64,000 nt of DNA from Pseudomonadota bacterium (GCA_016713725.1 JADJOO010000001.1:251059-315058); one strand, 5' to 3'; shown: positions 1-9,323, counted from the first letter of the stretch. Numbers and translations: made by a program. The notes: a model not told the origin generated them from the letters alone.

Positions 1-2
1 CA

Positions 3-650
3 GATTTTCGTGCCACCGCGAAGGCGCTCGGCTTCCGAGACGCGATCGATGCCAGCAAGGCGAAGTTCGCCGCGAATCTCTGGTGGCCCGGCGGCCCGTC
101 GATGGACGTGCTAAAGACAGTCAACGGCACGCTGCACGTGTCGCTCGAAGACGGCCGTTTGCGCGAAATCGAGCCTGGTGCGGGCCGCATGCTCGGGCTG
201 TTCAGCGTGACGCAGTTGCCGCGACGACTCGCGCTCGATTTCCGTGATGTCACCGACGAAGGCCTCGCCTTCAACAGCGTGCAGGGCGATTTCGAGGTGC
301 GTGCGGGCAATGCGTTCACGCAGAACCTGCTGCTCAAGGGCGCAGCTGTCGACATGGGAATCGTGGGCCGCACCGGCCTCGCGACGGAGGACTACGACCA
401 GACGATCGTCGTGAGCGGCAATCCGAGCGGACCCCTGGCTGTCGCCGGCGCGCTCGCGGCTGGGCCGGTGATTGGCGCTGGAGTGCTGGTGCTGTCACAG
501 CTGTTCAAGGACCAGCTGCAAGGACTCACCCGGGCCTATTACCATGTGACGGGTTCCTGGGCCGCTCCGGTCGTGCAGCGAATCTCTGCGCCTGCCGGTG
601 TCGGAGCGGCGGACGGAGCGGCCGAAAAGCAAAGGGAAAATTCACCGTGA
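3..650 (+). CDS. yhdP: YhdP family AsmA-like envelope protein, C-terminal part
   Basis: The reading frame is already open at the left edge, so this is the last 215 residues of a protein that normally exceeds 1,200 residues. YhdP/TIGR02099 proteins are inner-membrane-anchored AsmA-like proteins that span the periplasm; in E. coli YhdP takes part in phospholipid transport to the outer membrane. Seen here are the family's C-terminal traits: alternating polar/hydrophobic beta-strand segments, the motifs LWWPGGP, LDFRDV and GIVGRTGL, and a hydrophobic helix (GPVIGAGVLVLSQLF) shortly before the end. The stop overlaps the GTG start of the nit gene (GTGA), and the order yhdP-nit-tldD is common in gammaproteobacteria, which supports the assignment. 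The N-terminal part lies outside the window. Confidence 0.85.
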   Translation, partial: DFRATAKALGFRDAIDASKAKFAANLWWPGGPSMDVLKTVNGTLHVSLEDGRLREIEPGAGRMLGLFSVTQLPRRLALDFRDVTDEGLAFNSVQGDFEVRAGNAFTQNLLLKGAAVDMGIVGRTGLATEDYDQTIVVSGNPSGPLAVAGALAAGPVIGAGVLVLSQLFKDQLQGLTRAYYHVTGSWAAPVVQRISAPAGVGAADGAAEKQRENSP

Positions 651-1483
651 CGCATGTCGCTGCCATCCAGATGACTTCCTGCGCCAACGTGGCGCGCAAT
701 CTCGCTGTCGCTGGCGAACTGCTGCGGCAGGCCCGGGCGCAGGGTGCGGTGGTCGCCGTGCTGCCGGAAAATTTCGCGTTCATGGGACGCGGCGAAGCCG
801 ACAAGCTCGTGATCGCCGAAACTCACGGGTCCGGTCCGATCCAGGCGTTCATGGCCGAGCAGGCGCGCATGCACGGCTTGTGGATCGTCGGCGGCACGAT
901 CCCGCTCAAGCTGCCCGACGAGCCGCGTGTAGCGGCGGCGTGTCTCGTCGTCGACGACGCGGGTCGCGAGGTCGCCCGCTACGACAAGATCCACCTGTTC
1001 GATGTGGACGTGCCCGGCAAGCTCGAGAGCCACCGCGAATCGAAGGCGGTGCGACCCGGCACGCAGGTAGTCACGGTTGACACACCTGTGGGCCGGCTCG
1101 GCCTTGCGGTCTGCTACGACGTCCGATTCCCCGAACTCTTCCGGGAACTGCTGCAGCAGGGTGCCGAATGGTTCACTTTGCCGTCCGCCTTCACCGTGCC
1201 CACGGGTCGTGCGCACTGGGAGCTGCTGCTGCGCACCCGCGCGGTCGAAAACCTCTGTTACCTGGTGGCGCCGGCGCAGTCCGGGTTCCATGAGAGCGGG
1301 CGCGAAACCCACGGCGACTCGATGATCGTCGAACCGTGGGGTCGGGTCCTGGCCCGATTGCCGCGCGGAACCGGCGTGATCACGGCAGAATTGGACCTCG
1401 AGCGGCAGCGCCGGTTGCGGCTGGATTTCCCATCCGTCCAGCACCGCCGGCTCGCCGTCACCGCGCCCCGACAGGAACCATGA
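647..1483 (+). CDS. Nit-type carbon-nitrogen hydrolase (deaminated glutathione amidase-like)
   Basis: Predicted cytoplasmic amidase of the nitrilase superfamily, 278 residues, the usual length of the Nit1/YbeM branch that hydrolyses deaminated glutathione. The catalytic triad is visible: Glu41 in LPENF, Lys114 in YDKIHLFD and Cys156 in GLAVCYDVRFPELF. The start is GTG at 647, overlapping the yhdP stop by four bases, and the stop overlaps the tldD ATG (ATGA at 1480-1483), so yhdP, nit and tldD are probably translated as a coupled operon. The substrate is inferred from the subfamily; another omega-amidase-like substrate is possible. Confidence 0.9.
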   Translation: MTHVAAIQMTSCANVARNLAVAGELLRQARAQGAVVAVLPENFAFMGRGEADKLVIAETHGSGPIQAFMAEQARMHGLWIVGGTIPLKLPDEPRVAAACLVVDDAGREVARYDKIHLFDVDVPGKLESHRESKAVRPGTQVVTVDTPVGRLGLAVCYDVRFPELFRELLQQGAEWFTLPSAFTVPTGRAHWELLLRTRAVENLCYLVAPAQSGFHESGRETHGDSMIVEPWGRVLARLPRGTGVITAELDLERQRRLRLDFPSVQHRRLAVTAPRQEP

Positions 1484-2985
1484 AACCGCACATTCCGCCG
1501 CCGCTCTTTGCTCCCCAGCCCACTGCGCTCGCCGTCGGCGTCACCGCGCGCGATCCGCTCGACGTTGCCCGCGCCGCGTTGCTCGGGCCGGCCGCGCTCG
1601 ACGAGAACCGCATCGCGGGCGTGCTCGGCGACGTGATGGGCCACGCGGTCGATTACGCCGACATCTATTTCCAGCTCACGCGAGAAGAGTCGTGGGCGCT
1701 CGAGGACGGTATCGTCAAGGACGGAGCCCACAGCATTGAGCAGGGCGTGGGTGTGCGCGCACTGGCCGGTGAGAAGACCGGCTTTGCCTATTCCGACGAG
1801 GTGATGCTGCCCGCGCTGCTCGAAGCCGCGCACGCCGCGCGCGCCATCTCGCGTGCCGGTGCGGGCGGCAGCGTGCAGGCCTGGCATGCCACGGGGGGCC
1901 GCGGCCTCTACCTGCCAATCGATCCGGTCGAGACGATGGCGGACGACGACAAGGTCAAGCTGCTCGAGCAGATTGACCGCGAGGCGCGGTCGCTCGACCC
2001 GCGCATCACGCAGGTGATGGCAAGTCTCTCGGCGTCGCACGACATCGTGCTCGTCATGGCGAGCGACGGTACGCTCGCCGGCGACGTGCGGCCGCTGGTG
2101 CGGCTCAACGTCAGCGTCATCATCGAACAGGACGGCCGACGCGAGCAGGGCTACGCCGGCGGTGGCGGTCGTTTCGCCTATACGGAATTCCTCGCGTCCG
2201 AGCGGTGGCGTGCGCTCGTCAAGGAAGCCGTGCGCACGGCGCAGGTCAATCTTGAAGCGGTGCCGGCACCCGCGGGCACGATGACCGTCGTGCTTGGGGC
2301 GGGCTGGCCCGGCGTGTTGCTGCACGAGGCCGTCGGCCACGGCCTCGAGGGCGACTTCAACCGCAAGGGCACCTCGGCATTCAGCGGCCGCATCGGCGAG
2401 CGCGTGGCCGCCGCGGGCTGCACCGTGGTCGACGACGGCACGCTCGCGTCGCGCCGCGGCTCGCTCAACGTGGACGACGAGGGCACGCCCACACAATGCA
2501 CCACGCTGATCGAGGACGGCTGCCTCCGCGGGTACCTGCAGGACAAGCTCAACGCGCGCCTCATGGGCGTGAAGCCGACGGGCAACGGCCGTCGCGAGAG
2601 TTTTGCCGCGCTCACCATGCCACGCATGACCAACACCTACATGCTGCCAGGCCAGCATGCGCCCGAGGAAATCATCGCCTCGGTCGACAAGGGGCTTTAT
2701 TGCCGCAATTTCGGCGGTGGCCAGGTCGACATCACGTCGGGCAAGTTCGTGTTTTCGGCGAGCGAGGCCTACCTGATCGAGAACGGCAGGATCACGCGCC
2801 CGGTGAAGGGCGCCACGCTGATCGGCAACGGCCCCGACGTCATGACCCGCGTCTCGATGATCGGCAATGACCTCAAGCTCGACGACGGCGTCGGCACCTG
2901 CGGCAAGGAAGGCCAGGAAGTTCCGGTGGGCGTTGGCCAGCCCACCCTGCGCGTGGATGCGCTGACGGTCGGCGGAACGGGCTGA
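1480..2985 (+). CDS. tldD: TldD, metalloprotease subunit of the TldD/TldE (PmbA) system
   Basis: 501 residues when started at ATG 1480, which overlaps the nit stop; a longer open frame exists upstream but would run deep into nit. TldD carries the active-site zinc in the TldD/TldE heterodimer, which degrades unfolded peptides and matures modified peptides such as microcin B17. The zinc motif HEAVGHGLEGDF starts near residue 282 (HExxxH), and the C-terminal glycine-rich blocks (RNFGGGQVD, GNGPDVMTRVSMIGND, CGKEGQ) are intact. The partner gene pmbA/tldE lies 4 kb downstream (6900-8267), so both halves of the protease are encoded here. No frameshift is seen. Confidence 0.96.
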   Translation: MKPHIPPPLFAPQPTALAVGVTARDPLDVARAALLGPAALDENRIAGVLGDVMGHAVDYADIYFQLTREESWALEDGIVKDGAHSIEQGVGVRALAGEKTGFAYSDEVMLPALLEAAHAARAISRAGAGGSVQAWHATGGRGLYLPIDPVETMADDDKVKLLEQIDREARSLDPRITQVMASLSASHDIVLVMASDGTLAGDVRPLVRLNVSVIIEQDGRREQGYAGGGGRFAYTEFLASERWRALVKEAVRTAQVNLEAVPAPAGTMTVVLGAGWPGVLLHEAVGHGLEGDFNRKGTSAFSGRIGERVAAAGCTVVDDGTLASRRGSLNVDDEGTPTQCTTLIEDGCLRGYLQDKLNARLMGVKPTGNGRRESFAALTMPRMTNTYMLPGQHAPEEIIASVDKGLYCRNFGGGQVDITSGKFVFSASEAYLIENGRITRPVKGATLIGNGPDVMTRVSMIGNDLKLDDGVGTCGKEGQEVPVGVGQPTLRVDALTVGGTG

Positions 2986-2992
2986 TCCCGCC

Positions 2993-3211
2993 ATGTGGCT
3001 GCCGCGCCCGGTGTACGAAACCCTGCCCTACGTGGCGGTCGGCGCCGGGCTCGGATGCTTCGCGGTGGCGTGGTGGGTCAAGCGTGCGCCGCAAAGCCTG
3101 CTGTTCATCGCTGGCGGTGCACTGGTCACCGTGGGGGTATTGCTCTGGATGAAGCGACGCGACTACCGCGCCACGCAGTCGGGTTACGATCCGCGCGCAA
3201 TCGACGAATAG
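2993..3211 (+). CDS. Small two-helix membrane protein, unknown function
   Basis: A 72-residue protein beginning 7 bp after tldD. Two hydrophobic segments are visible, about residues 13-28 (YVAVGAGLGCFAVAWWV) and 35-52 (LLFIAGGALVTVGVLLWM), followed by a basic/polar tail (KRRDYRATQSGYDPRAIDE), which suggests two transmembrane helices with a cytoplasmic C-terminus. I do not recognise a named family. The short gap suggests co-transcription with tldD. Its last 28 bp overlap the 3' end of the convergent ATPase-FHA gene. Confidence 0.6.
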   Translation: MWLPRPVYETLPYVAVGAGLGCFAVAWWVKRAPQSLLFIAGGALVTVGVLLWMKRRDYRATQSGYDPRAIDE

Positions 3212-4502
3212 GACGACTCGTCCTGCTCTTCGTCGTCGGACTCCGATTCGTCGTCGTCGGAATCCAGGTCGGTATCGGAATCCTTCAGCACCGTCGTCCG
3301 CGTTGCGTGGGTTTCATCGCCCGGCTCGGCTGGCAGGTCCACCGGCGAATACGTGATTTCGTGCATCCCCAGCTTGATCACGTCGCCCGCCTGCAGCTTG
3401 TGCCGGCGCACGCGCTTGCCGTTCAGGAATACGCCGTTTGTGCTGTTCAGGTCCTCGACGTAGCAGTTGTCGGCGGACGTGATGAGCTGCATGTGGTGTC
3501 GGCTCACGAACTTGCTGTCAATCTGCATGTCGTTGTCGGTGGTGCGGCCGACGATGAAGCGGCCTGGCACGAGCAGGGCGTGATCGAGCGCGACGCCCCG
3601 CTTGGAGAGCACGACTCGTCCCACCGGCGGGCACGCTTGCGGCGAGGTGTCGTCGAGGCGGGTCGCCGGCAGGTCGGTGTGCGTGCGCCCGGCGTATTCC
3701 TGCCACTGCAGTTCGCCGATCACCTTGCGCACAATCTCGACGTCGACTTTTTCCAGGTCGCTGCCGAAGGCCGAGAGCAGGCACGTGTCGCACAGCGTGT
3801 TGGTGAGGCGCGGATACCGCCCGTGTAGCGGAAAATCAGCGGGAAAGTGTCCGGCTCGAAGATCTCGCGGTCCTCGGAGCCGGCCACCCTGAGGCGATGG
3901 AGGATATAGGCACCCATCTCCGACTCGGTCAGCGCGCTCAGGTGAAAGCGCAACCGCACGCGCTGGCGCAGCTGGATGAGCTCGTCCGAGTCGAGCTTGG
4001 CATGCAGCTCGGGCTGGCCCGCCAGGATGATGCGCAGCACCTTCTCCTTGGTCGTTTCGACGCCGGACAACAGGCGCACTTCCTCCAGCACCTTGTTGCT
4101 GAGGTTCTGCGCTTCGTCGATGATCAGCACCACCTTACGGCCGTTCGCGTGCTGTTCGATCAGGAAGTTGTTGAGCGTGTCGAGGAGTTCCGCCTTGCGC
4201 ATGCGGAACGGGCTGAAGCCGAATTGCGCAAGCAGGCCCTGCAGGAACTCGATCGGCGAGACCTGCGTCTGGTTGATCTGGGCGACGACCACGTCCTGGT
4301 CGATTTCCTTGAGGAACGACTCGATCAACGTGGTCTTGCCGGCGCCGATCTCGCCCGTGATCACGACGAAGCCGTCCGTGAACCAGATCGTGGACTCCAT
4401 GTACGCCTTCGCGCGGGAGTGGATCTGGCTCAGAAAGAGAAACGCCGGGTCCGGGCTGAGCCGGAACGGAAGTTCCTTGAGCTTGAAGTGTTCCAGGTAC
4501 AT
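3184..4502 (-). CDS. ExeA/GspA-type AAA ATPase with C-terminal FHA domain (frameshifted)
   Basis: Start ATG at 4502 (MYLEHFKLKELPF), the usual start of ExeA-like ATPases tied to secretion or exopolysaccharide machinery. Walker A (GEIGAGKTTL, about residues 50-59) and Walker B (VVLIIDEAQNL) are intact. The frame breaks at about 3811-3816: one C is missing after RYTGGI, and restoring it continues as PRLTNTLCDTCLLSAFGSDL into the second frame. That frame holds a canonical FHA phosphothreonine-binding domain (GRFIVGRTTDNDMQID, SRHH, STNGVFLNGKRV) and a very acidic Asp/Glu/Ser tail. The repaired product is 439 residues. The ATPase plus FHA arrangement suggests a phosphorylation-responsive ATPase; this is inference. 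Convergent with the small membrane gene. Confidence 0.8.
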
Positions 4503-4614
4503 CGTGTGTTCGATTCCCCTCCGTTTAGTATACGGGAGCCGACCGGGGCTCAAACTGCGCGTTCTGTCACATAACCCCGGCCAGACGTTGCAGCTGGGGC
4601 CGGGAAGCCGTCCT

Positions 4615-5703
4615 TCAGCGTGGCGACATCTTCCGCAGGACCTTGCGCACCAGTCGGTCGCGCTCGACCGCGCTGGCCGCCACGACCGTGCAGTGGCCGA
4701 TCTTGCGACCCGGGCGCGGCTCCTTGCCGTAATCGTGCCAGTGCACCCCGGGCAGGGCCAGGATGGCATCACGTTCCGGCAGGGTACCGATGAAATTGAT
4801 CATGGCGCAATGGCCTGCCGGGCTCGTGTCGCCGAGCGGCAGGCCGAGGATCGCGCGCAGGTGGTTCTCGAACTGCGACGTAACGGCACCCTCGATGGTC
4901 CAGTGCCCGGAGTTGTGCACGCGCGGCGCCATCTCGTTGGCGACCAGCCTGCCCTTGCGGACGAAGAACTCGAGCGTCAGCACGCCAGCGTATTCGAAGT
5001 GCCGCAGCACGCGCTTGAGGCAGATCTCCGCTGCCTTCTGCAGGACGGGGTGGCGGTGCGGCGCCAGCGTCACGCGCAGGATGCCGCCCTTGTGCGTATT
5101 GGCGACGATCGGGTACGCGCGCACCTCGCCCGTCGTGCTGCGCACGCCGACGATCGACACTTCGCGTTCGAAGTCGACGAAGCCCTCGAGAATCAGCGGC
5201 ACGTTGCCGATCGCATTCCAGGCCGGCTCGAGATCGGCGGGTTTGCGCAGGTAGCGCTGGCCCTTGCCGTCGTAGCCGAGCCGGCGCGTCTTGAGCACGC
5301 AGGGCAGGCCGAGTTCCTTGACCGCGGCACGCAATCCATCGAGCGAATCCACGGCGCGGAAGGGCGGTGTCGGAATCTTCAGCTTCGAGAACAGCTGCTT
5401 CTCGAGCAGGCGGTCCTGCGAAACGCGCAGCGCCTCGACCGGTGGCCACACGGGATGCGTTGCCGCCACCTTCTGCAATGCAGCGACGGGAACGTTTTCG
5501 AACTCGTAGGTGACCAGGTCGACGTCGGCCGCGAGCCGCTCGAGGCTGTGGGGATCGTCGAATGCACCCGTGATGATCGTTGCGACCTGGCCGCCGGGCG
5601 AGTCCGCACTGGCGTCGAGAAAGCGGAACTGCTGTGCCAGCGGATAGCCCGCGAGGGCCAGCATGCGTCCGAGCTGGCCCGCCCCGATGATGCCGATCTT
5701 CAT
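4615..5703 (-). CDS. purK: PurK, N5-carboxyaminoimidazole ribonucleotide synthase
   Basis: ATP-grasp enzyme of purine biosynthesis that carboxylates AIR with bicarbonate to N5-CAIR. 362 residues from ATG 5703; the N-terminus MKIGIIGAGQLGRMLA is the typical PurK Rossmann start. ATP-grasp blocks are visible (CVLKTRRLGYDGKGQ, the EGFVDFEREVSI region, LTLEFFV and EMAPRVHNSGHWTIEGA). It follows purE, with the ATG overlapping the purE stop once purE's frame is corrected. A one-base insertion in purE makes the two genes look like one continuous 564-codon frame; I treat them as separate genes. Confidence 0.95.
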   Translation of the reverse strand: MKIGIIGAGQLGRMLALAGYPLAQQFRFLDASADSPGGQVATIITGAFDDPHSLERLAADVDLVTYEFENVPVAALQKVAATHPVWPPVEALRVSQDRLLEKQLFSKLKIPTPPFRAVDSLDGLRAAVKELGLPCVLKTRRLGYDGKGQRYLRKPADLEPAWNAIGNVPLILEGFVDFEREVSIVGVRSTTGEVRAYPIVANTHKGGILRVTLAPHRHPVLQKAAEICLKRVLRHFEYAGVLTLEFFVRKGRLVANEMAPRVHNSGHWTIEGAVTSQFENHLRAILGLPLGDTSPAGHCAMINFIGTLPERDAILALPGVHWHDYGKEPRPGRKIGHCTVVAASAVERDRLVRKVLRKMSPR

Positions 5704-6204
5704 GTTGCGATTGTCGGGTTGCGAGGGTCGGGCTGGGCGAGGACCTTGTCGGTCTGTGCAGCGCGGTACGCATCGACGGCTGCGCGAATCTTTCTCGTCC
5801 GCGTTGGCGAGGATCGACGCAGCCAGGAGCGCGGCATTGGTCGCGCCGGCCACGCCGATCGCGAGCGTGGCAACCGGAATGCCAGCGGGCATCTGCACGA
5901 TCGAGAGCAGCGAGTCGAGCCCGTTCAGGGTCTTCGACTGAACCGGCACGCCGAGCACGGGCAGCGAGGTCTTGGCGGCGCACATGCCTGGCAGGTGCGC
6001 AGCGCCGCCTGCGCCCGCGATGATGACCTCGAGGCCACGTTCGCGCGCGGTGGAGGCGTAGTCGAAGAGGAGATCGGGCGTGCGGTGCGCGGAGACGACA
6101 CGCACCTCGTGGGGGACGCCCAGACGCTCGAGCATCTCGGCGGCGGATTTCAGGGTGTCCCAGTCGGACGTGGACCCCATGATGATGCCAACGCGCGGTT
6201 TCAC
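5700..6204 (-). CDS. purE: PurE, N5-CAIR mutase (frameshifted)
   Basis: Converts N5-CAIR to CAIR. Start GTG at 6204 gives VKPRVGIIMGSTSDWDTLK; the family blocks GSTSDWDT, SAHRTPD and AGAGGAAHLPGM are intact. After ANADEK the frame is shifted by one extra A in a run of three (TTT on the plus strand near 5787-5790). Removing it restores the C-terminus IRAAVDAYRAAQTDKVLA and a TGA at 5700-5702 that overlaps the purK ATG in the classical ATGA arrangement. The repaired length is 167 residues, normal for the family. The purE-purK operon is probably translationally coupled. Confidence 0.93.
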
Positions 6205-6235
6205 CGGGCCATTGTACAGACGGACGCGAAAAACG

Positions 6236-6797
6236 CTAAACCGCAGGCTTCTCGAACGCATCCCGCAGGCGGCGGAACAATTGCCTGGCGGCGGCGGGCG
6301 GGTGGGCACTGGCCTGCTCGGCTCGTGCCTGCCGGGCCAGTGTACGGATCTGCTGCAGGCCCGCGGGGTCGATCTGCGCGGCGAGTTCGGTCCAGGCGGC
6401 GGGCTCGTCCGCGATCAAGCGCTCGCGCCACGTTTCGAGCAAGTGCTCGCGGTGGACGCGCTGGCGGTCGATTTCGCCGCGTCGTTCGAGGGTGGCGCGG
6501 ATAGGCGCCACGTCCACTCCACGCATGACTTTGGCAATGAACATCACCTGCCGGAGACGGGCGCCGTGGGCCGTGATCCTGCGGCAGGCCATGACCGCGT
6601 CGTAAAGGTTCTCGGGCAGGTTCATGGCCTCGAGCTCGGCCAGCGGCAACTCGACCAGTTCGACGCCGATCGCTCGCAAATTCCTGGTCCTGCCGCTTGA
6701 GCTCGCTCTTGCTCGGACCTTCGTCGAAGCCTTCACGACCGGCCCCGTCGTCCTGCTGTCCGTCGTACCTTCCTGGAAATGCCTGCTTGCGCGCCAT
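6236..6797 (-). CDS. yjgA: YjgA family (DUF615) ribosome-associated protein (frameshifted)
   Basis: DUF615/YjgA proteins associate with late 50S ribosomal subunit intermediates. The N-terminus (MARKQAFPGRYDG, then the conserved SKSELKRQDQE) is in one frame and the body (LRAIGVELVELPLAELE, LYDAVMACRRI, RRGEIDRQRVH) is in another. One extra T (AAA on the plus strand, 6677-6679) causes the switch; removing it gives a 186-residue protein continuing QDQELRAIGVEL. It is divergent from pmbA, as in many gammaproteobacteria, and lies 31 bp upstream of purE on the same strand. Confidence 0.9.
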
Positions 6798-6899
6798 GAA
6801 TCCGCCCTTTTCCGGATGCTAGCACGCAGGGCGCAGGCCTGGACCGCTGCTAGAATTGCAGGCTTGCCAACAGGCCCCGATCACGGACGCTGCCGCACG

Positions 6900-8267
6900 A
6901 TGAGCACGACTGTCGCCCCCAAGGACCATTCCCCGATGCTGACCGCCGACGGCGCCGACCTGCTTGCGCTCGTCGAACTCGCGCTGGCCGAGGCGCGCAC
7001 ACTGGGAGCGAGCCAGGCCGAAGCGGCCATCAGCATGGACGTGGGCCTGAGCGTCAGCGCGCGCCTCGGTGAAGTCGAGACGATCGAGTACCAGCGTGAC
7101 CGCGGCATGGGTGTCACCGTGTATTTCGGTACTCGCAAGGGCAGCGCAAGCACGGGGGATCTTGGTGCGGCCGCACTGCGCGAGACCGTGGCCAAGGCCT
7201 GCACGATCGCGAAGTACACGGCCGAGGATCCGTGCGCGGGCCTGCCCGACCCGGAAGAGCTTGCCCGGGACGTGCCCGGGCTCGATCTCTCGCACCCGTG
7301 GGACATCTCGCCTGAGCGCGCATGCGACATGGCAATTGCGTGCGAAGGTGCCGCGATGGCGGTCGACGCCAAGCGCATCACCAATTCGGAAGGCGCTGCG
7401 GTCAGCACGCATCGCGGCCTGCGAGCGTACGGCAACTCGCTCGGCTTCCTCGCGGCAATCCCTGGCACCGTGCACAGCATCAGCTGCTCGGTGCTCGGCA
7501 CCGAAGGCGAACAGATGGAGCGTGACTACTGGTACAGCACGGTGCGCGACTGGCGCGAACTGGAATCGGCAGCCAGCGTCGGCCGCCGCGCGGGCGAGCG
7601 CACCATTGGCCGGCTCGGCGCGCGCAAACTGGCGACCATGAAGGCGCCGGTGTTGTATTCACCGGACGTCGCGCGTGGACTCATCGGGCACTTCATCGGC
7701 GCAATCCGTGGCGGCAGCCAGTACCGACGCGCTTCGTTCCTGCTCGAAGCCGCCGGCAAGCGCGTGTTTCCCGACTGGTTCGCGCTGTCGGAACGGCCGC
7801 ACCTGTTGAAGGCGCTGGCCAGCGCGCCGTTTGATCACGAAGGTGTCACGACGCGCGATCGCGAACTCGTGGAGGCCGGCGTGCTGCTGGGATACGTGCT
7901 GAGCACGTATTCGGCGCGCAAGCTCGGGCTGCGCACCACCGGCAATGCGGGCGGCACACACAACCTGCTCGTGCACGGTCGCGGCCGTGATTTCGACCAG
8001 ATGCTGAGGCTGATGGACCGCGGCCTGTACGTCACGGATCTGATGGGTCAGGGCGTGAACGGCGTGACGGGCGACTATTCGCGCGGCGCGGGCGGATTCT
8101 GGGTGGAGAACGGCCGCATCCAGTATCCGGTGCACGAAGTTACGATCGCCGGGCGCCTGCAGGACATGTATCAGAAGATCGTCGACGTCGGGTCCGACAT
8201 CGACGTGCGCGGCGGCGTCCGCACCGGCTCGATTCTCATCGAAGAGATGACCATCGCCGGGGAGTGA
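6900..8267 (+). CDS. pmbA: PmbA/TldE, non-catalytic partner of TldD
   Basis: 455 residues from ATG 6900 (MSTTVAPKDHS). PmbA/TldE forms a heterodimer with TldD and lacks the zinc motif; accordingly no HExxxH is present. Family blocks are visible: VSARLGEVETIEYQRDRGM, SEGAAVSTH, the segment VLSTYSARKLGLRTTGNAGG and the C-terminal GAGGFWVENGRIQYPVHE. A TAGAAT box at about 6851-6856 could be part of its promoter in the gap shared with divergent yjgA. Together with tldD at 1480-2985, the complete TldD/TldE pair is encoded in this window. Confidence 0.95.
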   Translation: MSTTVAPKDHSPMLTADGADLLALVELALAEARTLGASQAEAAISMDVGLSVSARLGEVETIEYQRDRGMGVTVYFGTRKGSASTGDLGAAALRETVAKACTIAKYTAEDPCAGLPDPEELARDVPGLDLSHPWDISPERACDMAIACEGAAMAVDAKRITNSEGAAVSTHRGLRAYGNSLGFLAAIPGTVHSISCSVLGTEGEQMERDYWYSTVRDWRELESAASVGRRAGERTIGRLGARKLATMKAPVLYSPDVARGLIGHFIGAIRGGSQYRRASFLLEAAGKRVFPDWFALSERPHLLKALASAPFDHEGVTTRDRELVEAGVLLGYVLSTYSARKLGLRTTGNAGGTHNLLVHGRGRDFDQMLRLMDRGLYVTDLMGQGVNGVTGDYSRGAGGFWVENGRIQYPVHEVTIAGRLQDMYQKIVDVGSDIDVRGGVRTGSILIEEMTIAGE

Positions 8268-9020
8268 GGCTTCCGCTCCCACTTCAGCGGAAGAGCTGCG
8301 GAGAGCGCTGTAGACGGTGCTGGCGTCCGATCCGGCATGTCCTGTCGCGCTTGGAAAGGCAGACACGCGCGCGCCAGGACATGCCGGATCGAACGCCTGA
8401 CGTCACGCGCTTGAGCGCCTTTTCCCGCAAAGCCGGAAAAGGGCGCACGGCGCCTGGCGGTCGACCGCTCGAGCTCAAGCAGCATTGCGGAGAGAAGTGC
8501 ACCGGATCTTGGGCCAAGGCCGCCTGCCGGATCGGGCGGCCCGGGCTCTACGTCCGGGGTAGATCGATCAGTGACTTTGGGATAAGAATGCATAAGAAAG
8601 CAGACGTTCGCGTAGGCTCACTATCGGCCAGGAACGGCCTCCAAAGACCCGCGACCGATTCCCGTAAGCGGTCATTCCTTGTTCGCTTCCAAACAACTTG
8701 CGTGGGTCGATTCCCATCGCCCGATCAATCCTCCCAACAGAGCAGTGACGACCAAGCTTGGACGTCGGGTTCGCCGTCGTTGCCGCTCGCGCAGTCCACT
8801 TTCGGCCGATCGTCGAACGACGCAGCGACATTGACGGAGTGTAGAGAGAACCGTGAAATTTGGACTCGAATGAGGTCGTTCATGCGCGGTCGCATGCCGC
8901 AGTGACGCGCGGTTTCGACGTGCGTCCAGCCCTCGCGGCCGGCAATGGTATGAAGTACCCGGCCTTACTCAACCCCGACCCCGACCAACAGTAAGGGCTC
9001 GAGGTCCCCAGCCAAGACAC
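8268..9020 (+). other. Gene-free stretch with a hairpin repeat
   Basis: About 750 bp between pmbA and the ferritin-like operon. Open frames here show no recognisable protein. The left 190 bp hold a dispersed hairpin repeat (listed separately). The remainder (about 8560-8990) is lower in GC and codon structure than its neighbours and looks like decayed foreign DNA. No encapsulin shell gene is present, although EncFtn lies directly beside it. Confidence 0.5.
8322..8450 (+). repeat. Dispersed hairpin repeat, copy 1
   Basis: Contains a long inverted repeat (GATCCGGCATGTCCTG pairing with CAGGACATGCCGGATC) around a 30-nt centre, then a second hairpin (TTTTCCCGC...GCCGGAAAA). A second copy in the opposite orientation lies at 12639-12768; both share the centre TGTCGCGCTTGGAAAGGCAG and its surroundings. 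Confidence 0.7.
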
Positions 9021-9306
9021 CTAGCCGTGGGCGACCGGCGTCGTGGTAAAAAGATAGTGCTTGAGTTCCTTCGAGAACGCGCCGTCATTGCGACGTATCC
9101 ACTCCAGCACCATGGCGGCGTGTTCTTTCTCTTCGTCGCGGTTGTGGGCCAGGATGGCTTTGAGTTCCGGATTCTTGCACGCGTCCACGCTGCTGGTACC
9201 AGTCGACCGCCTCCAGTTCCTCGATCAGGGAGACGATTGCTCGATGCATGTCGCGAGTTGCATCCGTAAGGTCGCTTGCGGCTTCGTGCAGTTCTTCATG
9301 GCTCAT
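9021..9306 (-). CDS. EncFtn-type encapsulated ferritin-like protein (frameshifted)
   Basis: Start ATG 9306 with a GAGGAG ribosome-binding site. The first part, with MHRAIVSLIEELEAVDWYQQR, matches encapsulated ferritins (EncFtn), decameric ferroxidases usually packed inside encapsulin shells. Two bases are missing near 9190 (probably CGCG to CG); restoring them continues VDACKNPELKAILAHNRDEE, KEHAAMVLEWIRR, and stops at TAG 9021-9023, giving 95 residues. The metal-site residues of the family (Glu in EELEAVDWY; Glu and His in EEKEH) are present. No C-terminal encapsulin-targeting tail follows the conserved end (LFTTTPVAHG) and no shell gene lies nearby. It is last in a probable three-gene operon, 17 bp after the DUF2202 gene. 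Confidence 0.8.
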
Positions 9307-9323
9307 GCGGCTCTCCTCATTGA

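Noticed and set aside
4615..6309. A bifunctional PurE-PurK protein
   Set aside because: The linker is out-of-frame PurE; removing one base restores the PurE tail and an ATGA junction.
8264..8905. A protein-coding gene in the gap after pmbA
   Set aside because: The frame crosses a hairpin repeat, overlaps the pmbA stop and resembles no known protein.
8268..9020. An encapsulin shell gene next to EncFtn
   Set aside because: No frame on either strand shows the HK97-type shell protein.
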